This document shows, in pieces, positions 23,161 to 33,608 of a DNA stretch of 64,000 nt (the stretch's first letter is position 1; every line of letters begins with the position of its first letter). Source of the DNA: Phymatolithon calcareum (lineage: Eukaryota > Rhodophyta > Florideophyceae > Hapalidiales); NCBI GenBank assembly GCA_977006965.1, contig OZ345377.1:930001-994000 (forward strand), in the 5' to 3' direction. A program made the translations under genes and the position numbers. The notes under the pieces are model-generated. The model searched no databases, was not told the DNA's origin, and worked only from the letters and a program-made list of their open reading frames with translations.

Positions 23161-24680
23161 CAAATCAGCCACAGTAGAGAGGCTGCAAACGTTCTCCAGA
23201 CTCTATTATGGAAGCCATCGACGGAAAAATTTGTGGTCTTTTCAGCGAACCCTTGCGAGAATATTGGATCTTGTTCCAACAGTCGGGGCGAAAAACAAAG
23301 ATGAAGACGATCAAGATAATTTGTGTCAAGCCAGGATATACTACCGTTAACGATTAAGCGGCTCCCCAAGTCGGGCTGAGTCTCTGTCGGAAAATGATGT
23401 ATCAGTTCCTGACGTACAACTCCGAGCCGAGCATCTGAGGCATACAAAGCGTTTTCTGCTCATTTCCCCATCTAAGAAAATTTTCACTTTCTCTTGTGAT
23501 AGGTATCATATTAGAAGTTCCGTTAAAAATCCCTACATAAACGACCTATGATCGCCCAGCAGATTATGCTTCGGAGCTGTTTTGTTCCAACTACTGTAGT
23601 TCACCTCCTGCAGAGACCCTCCATTTCGCAGACCAATGCTCGAGGAGTTCACACGATTCCCCTTCCATGATAAACACCGACACCGAGTATGAGACCGGCA
23701 TTGCGGTATAATTTCTGTACGAGAACCAGCGTAGAATGTCGTGACGTGTATCATGATGCGTGCACGAGCGCTGTTCTTGATGGGTGATCTTACCGAACAC
23801 ACGGAAAACCCTGCCAATATTCTCAAAAGATTCGTCCGAACGCCACGAGAATCAATTAAAATTATAGCCTTGCAATTGTAAGGAAACTTACTGCTCTGCA
23901 TCCTCCTGATGTAATTCGGGCAAGTGAAAGCTGGCACTGTGGGGTTTTCATAGGGCAATGGCTCCTAAATGGAGTGTCCGTTCCACAAGTGTGATCGGCT
24001 CGGCATATCATTGCCTAGGCACAAATGGCGTCGTTTTAGTGGGAGAAAAAGCACGCGATTGCTCATTGCCGAACCGGAACTACATTTTTACGCAAGCTCA
24101 TTCGTTTCTCGTGCAGAAAGAAATTGTTTTTCTTCCGTCTTCCCTGCCCGGATTGCAGGAAACAAGGCACATTCATTAACGTTAGCGTTGCGTTATATCT
24201 ATTCCTGGCAGAGAAAACAGAAGCTGTGTCAAAGCAGGACGAAGGATAACTAGTAGTGGACACGAAATCAATTGTTCTACAGTAACCATGATTCATGCAT
24301 CATTATTGCTGTCTTAGTACTGCTGTATCTCCGAATCTCGCTTCGAAGCGCGGCGATTGGAGTGAACGGAAAGTGGTGGAAGTGGACAACTCAACCACTC
24401 GATGAAAGATATTGGCGATGGATGTGATTGATACGTACAGCGAAATATAGATGTGTTTAAAAAAGAACAGCATAATGGGAAAGTAAGCGCCCGATAAATC
24501 CTGTGTTTAGCGGTAGCTCATTTCATTAGTCGTTCGAGTGCGTCGAGCGATTTTTAAGTCTAAGATTTTGACTCTGTGAAATATCATTCGCCCGAAGTCC
24601 CTTGTGCAAACTGCAAAGAAAACGTCAGCTAAGATGAATGTCCGGAGATACCAATGGGCCAAGACCATCGAGGCGGCAGT
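23161..24680. other. No gene recognised
   Basis: Frames at 23,533-23,958 (minus, 141 codons) and 23,958-24,253 (plus) are unrecognised and have no supporting homology in the window. No repeat identified. Confidence 0.35.
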
Positions 24681-24681
24681 G

Positions 24682-24771
24682 GATGCGGAGAACTCGCAAA
24701 AGCCATATAGTATCGTTCTTGAGTATGGGATAAATGTATCCCATGCGCAAGAACGATACTTCCTCCGCATC
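24682..24771. other. Imperfect hairpin, microRNA-precursor-like
   Basis: The inner stem pairs AGTATCGTTCTTG (24,709-24,721) with its complement ending at 24,760. A 3x3 internal loop follows, then ATGGGATA pairs with TATCCCAT across a 4-base loop AATG. Outer bases GATGCGGAG (24,682-24,690) pair with CTCCGCATC (24,763-24,771). Total fold is about 90 nt. This is the size and shape of a small-RNA precursor, but an inverted-repeat relic would look the same. A 61-codon frame of normal composition starts 66 bases downstream at 24,837 (MSTFISIEQN...), unrecognised. Confidence 0.5.
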
Positions 24772-25582
24772 TAACCTTCAACTCAAGTAGGCACAGGACA
24801 TTTACGATCAAGTAGCGAATTGTAACGTTTCCACCAATGAGTACTTTTATCTCCATAGAGCAGAATGACCAATTTGGGAAAGATGCTATCGAAGACGTCA
24901 TAAAGGGACTCTCCAAAGACACATACTTAAGAGAAGACAGCGCCTGGTCGAATCGAGCACTGGTCGAGCTTCTGTCCATGTTCCAGGCTATCGACAACCC
25001 ACAGCCCTGCACAGCAGTGTAAACTCTCCTTGCAAATCTGACCCCCCTCCCGCGTGACACCATGAGCCTGGAATAATTTTCCGTCGAGGCCCCTCAGGTG
25101 AGCAGAGGTGGGTTTTGTAGACCACCGAACCCTGGAACATCACCGATGAGAAGGAATCCCTCGGACAGAATCAAGCCAAATATTCTTGGCGCACGAAAAG
25201 TTACCCCAAGCGCCAGAAGCCGCATTGGTAACTATATAAAAATAAAAATCGACATTTCCCTTCTTCAGTAGATCATGATTCGCTATGATTCGTAATTATG
25301 TCTATCTCCACGCTGGCTTCAGCATCATTTGCTTCACCTTGGTCTTGCACCATATTCCCAGACGTTTCCAGTACCAAACTTGTGCAGCAGATCCATGAAA
25401 GCCCAGAAGGACAATTGTGCTCTATCACTGTACACTAATCGGCTACTTATGCGACCAAGCCTGCCATGGTCTACAGCACTCCTCAGAACACTTGGAGAAT
25501 AAGTATGAAAACATGCGCTGGAAGAAAATCAAGACGCTTGAGCATGAGAATGGGTCCCAAGCAGTGATATACATCCAGAATA

Positions 25583-26704
25583 TGCCTGCATGTCGCGAAA
25601 CTTCAGTTTCCAGCTTATTATTGAGATCTGTGAAAAGTCTAGCAAGAGGATTGAAGAAGAGCATAAACCATTTTCAGGCACTGCTAATCCGCCTTGGAGC
25701 GTTTTGCTCTCTAAATACGTCACTTTGGAAAATTCTTCTGGAGTTGCGTCACCGCAAGTTCTTCTTGGGCTCTCCCCATGGAAATTTCGGCATGATCCTG
25801 AATTGAGTAAGAACTGGTTCACTAATCATGAAGATGGAAGCGGGGATGGATTTTTCGATTTGCGCTGATGGCGTACAATTCTGCTTCTCAGAATGCGCGA
25901 ACGCGCAATTCGCTCATTTCTGAGCTTCTTGAGCCAGATAAAAGTCGCATGGAAACATGGCTTTGCCAAGCAGTGGCAACGACTGAAGCAGTTCATGCAT
26001 GGAATGAGCGAAGGAGTGTTGAATCACCGATGGAGCAATAGATAGTAAGAACAGACTGCTAAGAAGCATTCCTCATGTCTCTCGAGAAGAAGAGGATGTG
26101 TCGCAAATCGATATAAGAGATGAGGTGGCAATCAAGAAGACATGAGAGAGGAAAGAGGATGAATGCTGGTAATCATCGAAGTGAAGTTCAGAAGCAAAAG
26201 GGAAGCCATTGACTCCGCAACACGAGCGCTTTCCTATAGTTACAAGAAACTATATCCAAGAGATTCGCAAGGCGGGTATACGGTTTCTTACGTGCATTTC
26301 CTTATTTCACCGAATTTACCACTTGCGCAGAAAGTCCAATCTTAGGAATGCCAAATGTAGGGTACCGAATTGGAGCACCACGCAAACTTAGGCGATATTA
26401 TGATTTCGTTGTGCTCTTCGCAGAACACTATAAAAGCCGCCGAACTCATCCGTCGATGGAGTACGGCAAGCAAGTAAGAAAACAACCATCGAAATTTGCT
26501 GCATAACGATACCGAGGGATAAGGTCCTCGACCTAACACCTCGACAAGAAAATACCGGCTCCAAATTTGCTCATCGCGAGTAACCACAGTCGTATGTTCA
26601 AGATTGAACCAACTCCTACGTTGCTTATTGCGAGTACCCCTATCAGGTCTCAATAATAAGCTCGAAACTGAAATTTCGCGACACTGCATTCCCATGAGTG
26701 ACAC
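25583..26704. repeat. Inverted repeat pair and R3 repeat copy
   Basis: The stretch at about 25,590-25,640 (…TTCAGTTTCCAGCTTATTATTG) recurs in reverse complement at about 26,655-26,690. Both translate as CRE(T/I)SVSSLLLR in their own orientation. Separately, 26,400-26,650 on the plus strand aligns loosely with 39,300-39,540, sharing CAAGTAAGAAA, CCATCGAAA and GAG(G)GATA(A)GG. The frames here (129 codons at 25,417; 120 codons minus at 26,342-26,704) are not recognised as genes. Confidence 0.4.
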
Positions 26705-26909
26705 TATTTGGATTCGACGGGAATATGTAGGGATGCTGAGCTACTCGAAGTAGCGCTTGAATACCGACTAAAGAAGATGACTGCAATCGGAGCGCAGCGT
26801 ACCCATCCTCTCCCCCACCACTCCCGTAGTTTTTGCCACTTCACTTAGGAGAGGACCGCATTTGACTGAACACTTTATTCCGTCCAGGATAATAGAGAGG
26901 TCTCCATGA

Positions 26910-27960
26910 GGCTGGCCGCATCGATCAAGCTGCACAATGTGCTTTTTTTCACGGGCGCGATCGCGAACACGCTCGCCTGGGATTAGGCGGATCGAGAACT
27001 CGCCACACGCGAATTGCTAAGCCCAGCCCTGCCGTTGTAGGATTTCCAAGAAATCTTTCGCACTTAAGCGGATTTCAGACAGACTGGGTTATCACAACCG
27101 GTCCGCCCCCCCCCGTGCACCTATGCGTCACAGGAAAGATACAAAAGCTCAGCAAGGAATTTTCCCCGCTTCATCGCAGGTTTTTTTAATGGTAAGAGCT
27201 GTGCTCCGGCCTTCCCCATGGGGAGGAAGACAGGAGGATATGGCAGAAGTATCGAAGGACATTAACTATCTCAGAAACGAGGAGCACCTCAGCAAAGCAT
27301 TGAAACAAGCAGAAGAAGGTAAAGTGTCAAAGAAACGGCGATTAGAAGATGCAATCCAAGTGTGGCAAGAACGCGAAGAGGATCGCTCAGTGAAAATCCC
27401 GATAAATAAGCATGAGAAGTTGCCAGGAGTGTTGCAAATAAGGGACAGGACGACAAGGCTAAGATGCCTAAGACTGATTTTTAACAGAGCTCCGTTGTGG
27501 AGGAAATAAATCCTTGGTGAGTATTTCGGACCCAGTGCTGAAATTGAGCTTATTGCACTCCAACGCATACCCGGGTCTAAGATGATGGACAAAGAGACTG
27601 AATAGGAATGCAAAAAGACTAACTCGAAGTCTCATATGGAGAGAAACTCGAATCAAGGAAATGTTAAGAAAAATAGAATGCGGTAAGTTAGAAGTAATTG
27701 AGAAGCTGTCCCGTTTCTCACAGTGAGGTCTTGGGTGCTTATAAAATAAGTCAACATACCTCCCCCTTCCCCATGGGAGAAGACTAACACCCTCCGGTAG
27801 TTTGGTAGTACATGGATTCCGTCCTGAGTGGTGTGCCGCAATACTCAAGGAAGCTGGGAGAGGGAACAGAAGGAGATGAAAGAAGATAACGAGATGACCA
27901 GCTACAGTGAGCATCCTAAAAGTTTTCCAACCTGGGTCATCCCTTATACTGCCTAAGAGA
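26910..27960 (+). mobile_element. 21/27 kb repeat interrupted by an R1 insertion
   Basis: The outer parts (26,910-27,231 and 27,765-27,955) match the contiguous repeat at 21,150-21,655. Between them lies a 533-bp R1 segment (27,232-27,764). It is bounded by direct repeats CCTTCCCCATGGGGAGGAAG (27,210 on) and CCTTCCCCATGGGAGAAGAC (27,765-27,784). The empty site at 21,474-21,491 has this word once. This is what insertion with a roughly 20-bp target-site duplication looks like, as in LINE- or SINE-type retroposition. Confidence 0.7.
27240..27509 (+). CDS. R1-encoded protein fragment
   Basis: A 90-residue frame starting MAEVSKDINYLRNEEHLSK. The N-terminal 60 residues are highly charged (KVSKKRRLEDAIQVWQERE) and likely a coiled coil. 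The C-terminal part (DRTTRLRCLRLIFNRAPLWR) matches the R1 copy at 22.7-22.9 kb. In other copies the protein continues with an EL(I/V)ALQR motif; here a TAA cuts it off, and the downstream sequence continues the homology in shifted frames (EIELIALQRI). It is therefore probably a truncated element protein. Function unknown. Confidence 0.45.
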   Translation: MAEVSKDINYLRNEEHLSKALKQAEEGKVSKKRRLEDAIQVWQEREEDRSVKIPINKHEKLPGVLQIRDRTTRLRCLRLIFNRAPLWRK

Positions 27961-28094
27961 TATGTTTTCCCTAGTGATTCGCCATATTCCATTTGACTGA
28001 GGATTGTACTCTTCTGATCCATCTTCGCCGTACTGGCGCAAAGCTCCCAGCCGTGAAAATGCCATATCGTTCACCTAATGCCACATAAGCCATA

Positions 28095-28535
28095 ATGCAG
28101 GAAGAGAAGTATTTCACATTATTGGTGCAATTTGAGGCAGACCTCATGCTGACGTGGGCAGTTCGAGTGCGAGCGACACGGTGTGGTCGCCGCCTGCAAC
28201 ACGGGACGATAGAGACTGCACGCGGACAGACATGATGCCCCTCCGTCTTCTCAGAAGGAGAAAAGGGTGGCGGTTTGCAAAGCAAAGCTCGGATGGAAGG
28301 GTATTGAGTGAAGACAGTTTGTGGGCAGGGTAGTCCGTCCGCAGAAGTGAGCGCAATGCAACCAACAGAATTAGATAGTCTGTTGCAGGAGATAAGCCAG
28401 GATTGCAGGAATACAGTCGGCGTTGTTGCTGAGTTTAACGGCGGAGAGGGAAGAATCGAGTGGAGCGCTGGGATAAGCATGGGGAGTCCGGTGTATGCGC
28501 GGCTGTATGAGTTGGGGAGCGTTTCGGACATATAG
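28095..28535 (+). pseudogene. 147-codon frame broken only by two TGA codons
   Basis: From ATG 28,095 to TAG 28,533-28,535 the frame is protein-like and interrupted only at 28,233-28,235 and 28,305-28,307, both TGA. The first part reads MQEEKYFTLLVQFEADLMLT, the middle has RCGRRLQHGTIETA, and the last part from 28,308 has TELDSLLQEISQDCRN and EFNGGEGRIEW. No family recognised. It lies just after the R1-bearing repeat. Two TGA in one frame would fit TGG- or CGA-derived mutations. Selenocysteine or TGA readthrough is possible but unsupported. A longer minus-strand frame (227 codons) overlaps, but its Ser/Pro/Arg-rich product looks like the shadow. Confidence 0.4.
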
Positions 28536-29344
28536 ATGGGAAACAGGGAAGGGTAATTTGTACTGTTGTGGCTCCGAGGTTTTGCGAGATGGAATGTAAT
28601 GGAACTGTAGTTTTTCAGAATCTGATACATGAGATGCTTGCCACTGCGCTGCATTCCTGCACCGAGATCCTGGAAAATAACTCAAATGCTCGTTTTTTCT
28701 TGCTTGGAGTGTCATTGCTTCGGGATATGTGAGGTGCGTGAGTGTTAGAACACAATTGAAAACGCATCACTGGATGTGCAAGAAGAAGACGAGCAATCCC
28801 TACGTATCAGTTCACACTAATTGCACATATCCAAACTAATAGCCTTGACTCCAGGCTATAAAAGTATTTGTTTATGTTGATTTGACGCGTTCCGAGCACG
28901 TCAAAAGCCGTCCTGGTTCTTCGAGGGCCGCTCGGCAATCTCCTGCAATCTGAGCTCTGGAACTCAACCTCTAGCAGCCTGCCATCAAGTACTGGGCATC
29001 CGTGGCAGTCCTACCAACTGCCTCAGCAAGGAGGAATTTGCTTGGGGTGAGTGTGTGCCGCTTGTGAAGCAAGATTCAATTTCTCGCCCTTCATCAATGA
29101 AAATGACGCTATTTTTGCTAGAGGAAAGATTGACAAAAGTGGAGGTGTACGTATGTCTAGTGAGTGGTACCAGCGTGTTAAGCGCGGGTTGGTCAAGATG
29201 GGGATATAGGGCGTACATACAAGTAGCCCGAGTTTGCGCGCTAAGCAGCACCCTGGCGATGACGATCCGGTGGGAATTCTCTTACATAGGTTGTTCGTCA
29301 CCTGAATGCGGAAAATTCCTGTTTTCCACAGACACAGTCTAGCA

Positions 29345-29525
29345 CTACGATTCACGGAAATGAAACACGAGACTAATTATAAGTGCAACGGACTCACTCG
29401 GCCCCTCGCGGGAGGAGAAATTCGAATTGGGGAGATTATAGGAAACTAAAGTTTGACCGACATGGACGACAGTGAGAAGCTGTCTTGTTGCTCAAATTGA
29501 GGTTTTGGGAGCTTTTAAAAGCAAA
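29345..29525 (+). repeat. Truncated R1 copy
   Basis: Matches the R1 3' portion: a segment equivalent to ECKRLTRSL, GGAGAAATTCGAAT (shared with 22.7 kb in reverse), GAGAAGCTGTC (shared with 27.7 kb) and the end GGTTTTGGGAGCTTTTAAAA. The 5' part is absent. Confidence 0.6.
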
Positions 29526-32500
29526 CGTCCCCATAGAACTCAGTCCATATTCTTCTGTGCAGAGATGAAGCGTCCCCTTCCGGTGGTCGGATTGCAGTCA
29601 TTGTGCCTTCTTGTGTAACGGTTGTTCTAAAATAATTTTGCTCAGGGCTTATCACCAGTATCTCGGGGGTGACGAGCACGCTGACTCTTCACCTCTGCTT
29701 TCATTACCAAATCGTCAGAATCTGGTGGACAAAAAGCATTATTTGCGTTTGGCGCGGTCCTGGACCGTAGAAAAACCTCTGGGTGCATCACAGTGTGGCA
29801 ACGAGTCCGGTATGTCAGTAAATTCGTCGGAGGCTCCCTGTTGATGCAATGCAGATTTGGGCAACCCACAAAACTGATTGCGGACCGCCGCGTGGCAGGA
29901 TCCAATGTTCCAGGGCGGTATAGAAGACAAGGTGCATCACCCCTTCAGGTCCCGTCCGGCTCGGAAAAGGGACCTCTTTGGAAACCCGAGAACTGTGAAG
30001 GTCATTTCTACGAAGTCGAAATGGGTTCATCTCCTGCGTTAGGCAAAAGAATAGAACCTAAACGTCTGCAGACGAGTCGTTAACTATAAATAAAGACAAG
30101 ACACGTTATTGACCCGATTTGGGCGGGGCCGCTACCAAGTGCCCTCAAACGGAAGACTTTCGAGTTCATAAAAACTACTCTGCGGTTCTTCAGGCACTAT
30201 GGATCACAGTGCAGTGAAATGCTGTCGGGGAGATCGCCGTCCCATCGAACGAGATCCAAACCTAATTTGCGAATTAGTCGGAAAAGTAGTTGCCAGCATG
30301 CGAGACTTTTGTTCAGAACTAACAGCGGGAACCGTTCACGGCCCTCCGCGGAAGATCCAGGAATAATTCATTGTGCCTAAACCGACTGCTGTTTGCTGTA
30401 TCGCGCCAGGGCGCACAAGCTGCATCGATCGATCGGTCTGTACGGCTGCAGAACTCATGACATCATCTGATGATACTGCTTGAGCTGCAAGAGGAATTCA
30501 GGCGGTTCCTTCGCATAGAACAAGTGCAGGTGCATTGCAGAAACATTCCAAAAGGCGCACGAAGTCTTATGGGGAGATTACCTTTATATTTCACTGACTT
30601 CAAATTTTATTTTATATGGCGGGCATGGAAAGACACTAGTTGTGTGAGTTGGTGTTTCGGAAAGTGGACATCGGTGCTTGCGCATATGCATCTGATATTC
30701 CATATGATAGATTACCGTGTCAAAGCCGTATCATACAAAGAAACAGCGACACAACGGGAGGAAAGAGCACATTCATACACACGCTTCTTTACTGTAGTGT
30801 ACGACGAAAAACGGGCTGTACTTTTCACTCCTATTGAGTAACATGAGCGCTTCTTAGGAAGGGTGTTTGATACAAATTCATAGTCATAAATGGCGGCAAC
30901 GGTCCCGTCAACAGCAATAACTAGCCATAGCAGTGGTTCTCAAATATCAAGACATTGCGTAAACTAAATATCAAGAAGATTCGTCTGTACATTTAGCTCT
31001 CTCGATTTGTCTGATAAGTATCAACTTTCATATCTGAGCTTGATATATTCGATAACATGATATATCTCCTAGAGTTTTTACTTGTAAAAACTCTCGGATT
31101 CTGGAGATACATTTTAGAATGTCGGCCGAATTCCCAAAATGGATTGCTGTGAGGTACATCGCGAATGTCCTGCATTAATCACATGCACTTACTTCATGTG
31201 GGTCTTGACGTTAGGGAGGAATCAATACTACAGTATATCAATGATTGATAATGATAAGTGCACTTATCCGCGGATTCATAACAGAAATCTACTGGCACCG
31301 GCTCACGTGGTGGCACGCAATTCGGCATCCACTGTATGCGGTGGACGCCTATTGGTCCGGCGTGCCTTGATCTGAGTAGCGCGGGCTGGCGAATCATAGC
31401 GACGAAACCTTGACGTTTTCTACCGCTCGGTACAGAGCGGTCGTGGAAGTAATCGCTGGATAAAGAGATCTTTCATTTTGCCTCGCAGCGGAAGATACTG
31501 TACACATTTTCTAGAAAATTTTGAAATTTGAACCAAGAGCACGCTCGCGTTTCCATCTCAGCAGTAAGGCGCAGAGCTATTCCGCACAGCGACACCGCGC
31601 CAGAAAGGACTGCGAGTGGAAACCCTACTTGAGGAGTGGCACTGCAGTTTGAATCGCTATTCACGTACGCACCATTGTTGCATCTCCAGATCGGTGCGAT
31701 AGCAAAGCCTCTGGCGTCACCAGAAGGCCAGCAACTGGTGCATATGTCGACCGCGTCGATGAACGAGGAGACAGATGTTTGCGTCGTGACAGACAGACAC
31801 ACTACATCATAATGATCATCATTTCAATGTCCGTCTGTCACTCAGTACGTGAATATCCGATCAAGTGCAGACGATTCAGAGAGCAAGACATGTAGCCCGA
31901 CTTAATACTTCTGGGCCGTGGGCTTGTTGCCGTTTGGAGATAAACAGTGCTGATCAAGAATCATGAAATCCAGTAATATGAGACTTCACACAGTATGATA
32001 CCATTGGAGAAACCTATTAACTGGCGGGAAAGGCGTTGATTGCGACAGCAGTGAGCTGAAGCTGGCGCAAAGGCAGGCAGGGAGAAGATGCGTGGGTGCT
32101 AGAGAACCAGAAGTTCCACGGCGTTGTGCAAAAATGAACTTGAGGGTACTGAACAACCGGTGCGTCTGTTTGGAAATCAATGTCTTTCACCACAGATGGG
32201 GAGCAGTATAATCTGTTTTGGTGCAAAATCGTGCAGAGTCCGACGCAACCTTCGAATAGATCCTCGTAATTGATACTACCCGTTCCGTGCTCCCGTACCC
32301 AATTATGGCAGAAGAACAAGTGCGGAGAGTGCCACAGGATGGCCTTCAAATCGTGGTGACTTTACCATTTTGGGTATGTACATTTGCAACCATAGACTTT
32401 AGTGGAAGGAAAGACTCTTTGGTCGAAAAGGAGACGACTGAACAACGCGGAGTGATTTTGGAGTTGTTAGAGAGCAACAAGGCATAATTTCTCGCATGTA

Positions 32501-32590
32501 CTGACGTGTTTGCGCTTCTCTCTGAGAGACGCCTATCTTAATACATGTAAAGGCTATAAACAAGTTCGACATTAATGGAACCTCGAGCGG
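29526..32590. other. Unrecognised frames, no assigned gene
   Basis: Three frames deserve mention. Plus 29,793-30,083 (96 codons) is unrecognised. Plus 30,470-30,841 (123 codons, MILLELQEEFRRFLRIEQVQ at its start) is also unrecognised. Minus 31,473-31,802 (109 codons, no ATG: it opens with GTG and stays open upstream to a TGA near 31,826) is rich in Cys, with WRCNNGAYVNSDSNCSATPQ, and could be an exon of an extracellular-type protein. None shows a known family. Confidence 0.3.
31071..31094. repeat. Perfect short hairpin
   Basis: AGAGTTTTTA and its exact complement TAAAAACTCT are separated by CTTG, giving a 10-bp stem with a 4-base loop. There is no U-tract or neighbouring gene to make it a terminator. 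Reported as a structure only. Confidence 0.75.
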
Positions 32591-32611
32591 CTTGAACAGG
32601 TACGCAATAGC

Positions 32612-32870
32612 TCCAGGTTAGTCCATACCTCCGCAGCGGCCGCAAAGTACAACGCACATTATAAACAAGCTCAGTAACAATCAGGCGCAAAATCGACTGC
32701 GTCCAATCGGGCATACAAAAACACCAGGTTAGTCATGCCCTCAGCCGCAAACCCAGCACCCTTCCCACTAGCACTAATAAAGCCACAACATCTGGGCACG
32801 CAGATGCAGTGCAACTTGCGTCCAATCAAGCAAAAGGACGCGGTTAGTCATGCTCTCAGCCGCAACGACA
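32612..32870. repeat. Three imperfect tandem units 3' of bZIP paralogue 2
   Basis: The word (AG/CG)GTTAGTCATGC(C/T)CTCAGCCGCAA appears near 32,724-32,750 and 32,841-32,865, with a more diverged copy at 32,612-32,645. TCCAATC precedes the two better units (32,703 and 32,821). The period is about 110-118 bp. The array lies immediately downstream of the bZIP stop codon at 32,912, so it may form its 3' untranslated region. Confidence 0.6.
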
Positions 32871-32911
32871 TACGTCGCTATCACACATTGCCTCTGCGCG
32901 CCTCTTGCCGC

Positions 32912-33463
32912 CTAGGTCCTTTTCGAAGACGATCCGGCGGCGCCACGAGTAGGCTTCTTGGATGATGCGGCGCCACTCTTTCCGACAGCGCTTGGCTTTG
33001 CGACAGCGGACCGCACCGGAGGGACAGGCGAACTTCGCGCCTGTGCACGCAACACAGTCTTTGGATTCTTCGGCGCCGCCTTCTGAGCCTGTGCCCACAA
33101 TCGCACCAGTTCGGGGTCCTTTGCTGGCGCCTTACCCTTCGAGCCTGTAAGCACGCGGTCGAGCAGGTCCACAGCGTGAGCGGCTGGAATTTCCTTCCGG
33201 CCAAATAATTTCGCCATTTCGTCGCTCAACTGCAACATCTCAGGGTTGCACGGCCGCGACGAGGACGAGGGACCAGGCGAATAGATGCCGCCAACGGTCG
33301 GGAGTAATTCGATTTGTTGACGCAGAATTGCGTTGCGTTCAGAGAGATACGATTTCTCTTCGACTAACGCAGCCTTGTGCAGCTTCTTGCGTTGGCGGGA
33401 CGCATTGGCGGCGGCGAGATTGCGTTGCGCGCGCGACATTGGTTTCTTGTCCGGGCTTGACAT
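32912..33463 (-). CDS. bZIP-type transcription factor-like protein (paralogue 2)
   Basis: A single-exon frame of 183 residues ending in TAG. Basic region at residues 11-27 with Asn15, Ala18, Ala19, Ser22 and Arg23 in the N-x2-AA-x2-S-R register. Zipper leucines at 33, 40, 47 and 54. After a Ser/Pro linker it has the same block as the protein at 12.2 kb: KLFGRKEI, VDLLDRVLTGSKGK and DPELVRLWAQAQKAAPK. A Ser/Ala/Lys-rich tail follows. Homology covers the full length except the linker and tail, so the two are paralogues. The predicted role is nuclear DNA binding as homo- or heterodimers. The alternating GCGCGCGC stretch around 33,535 lies upstream; no clear TATA box. Much GC-richer than its flanks. 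Confidence 0.82.
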   Translation of the reverse strand: MSSPDKKPMSRAQRNLAAANASRQRKKLHKAALVEEKSYLSERNAILRQQIELLPTVGGIYSPGPSSSSRPCNPEMLQLSDEMAKLFGRKEIPAAHAVDLLDRVLTGSKGKAPAKDPELVRLWAQAQKAAPKNPKTVLRAQARSSPVPPVRSAVAKPSAVGKSGAASSKKPTRGAAGSSSKRT

Positions 33464-33608
33464 GGAAGTATATTCGCTGACTCAATTCGATGTTCTTCGG
33501 GTTGCTTGGGGTACGGCAAATGTGATTACACAGGCGCGCGCGTGTCTTAAGAGGACGCGCGGCCAGGATGGTGAGCCGCCTGGTGCGGTATGACCGCGTG
33601 CAATTTAT

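Noticed and set aside
27971-28654. 227-codon minus-strand frame
   Set aside because: Its product is Ser/Pro/Arg-rich without motifs. It overlaps a plus-strand frame of better composition (28,095-28,535), so it is likely a shadow frame.
32030-32075. Possible MULE fragment
   Set aside because: GTTGATTGCGACAGCAGTGA resembles the 60.2 kb MULE stretch, but the match is short and lacks neighbouring homology.
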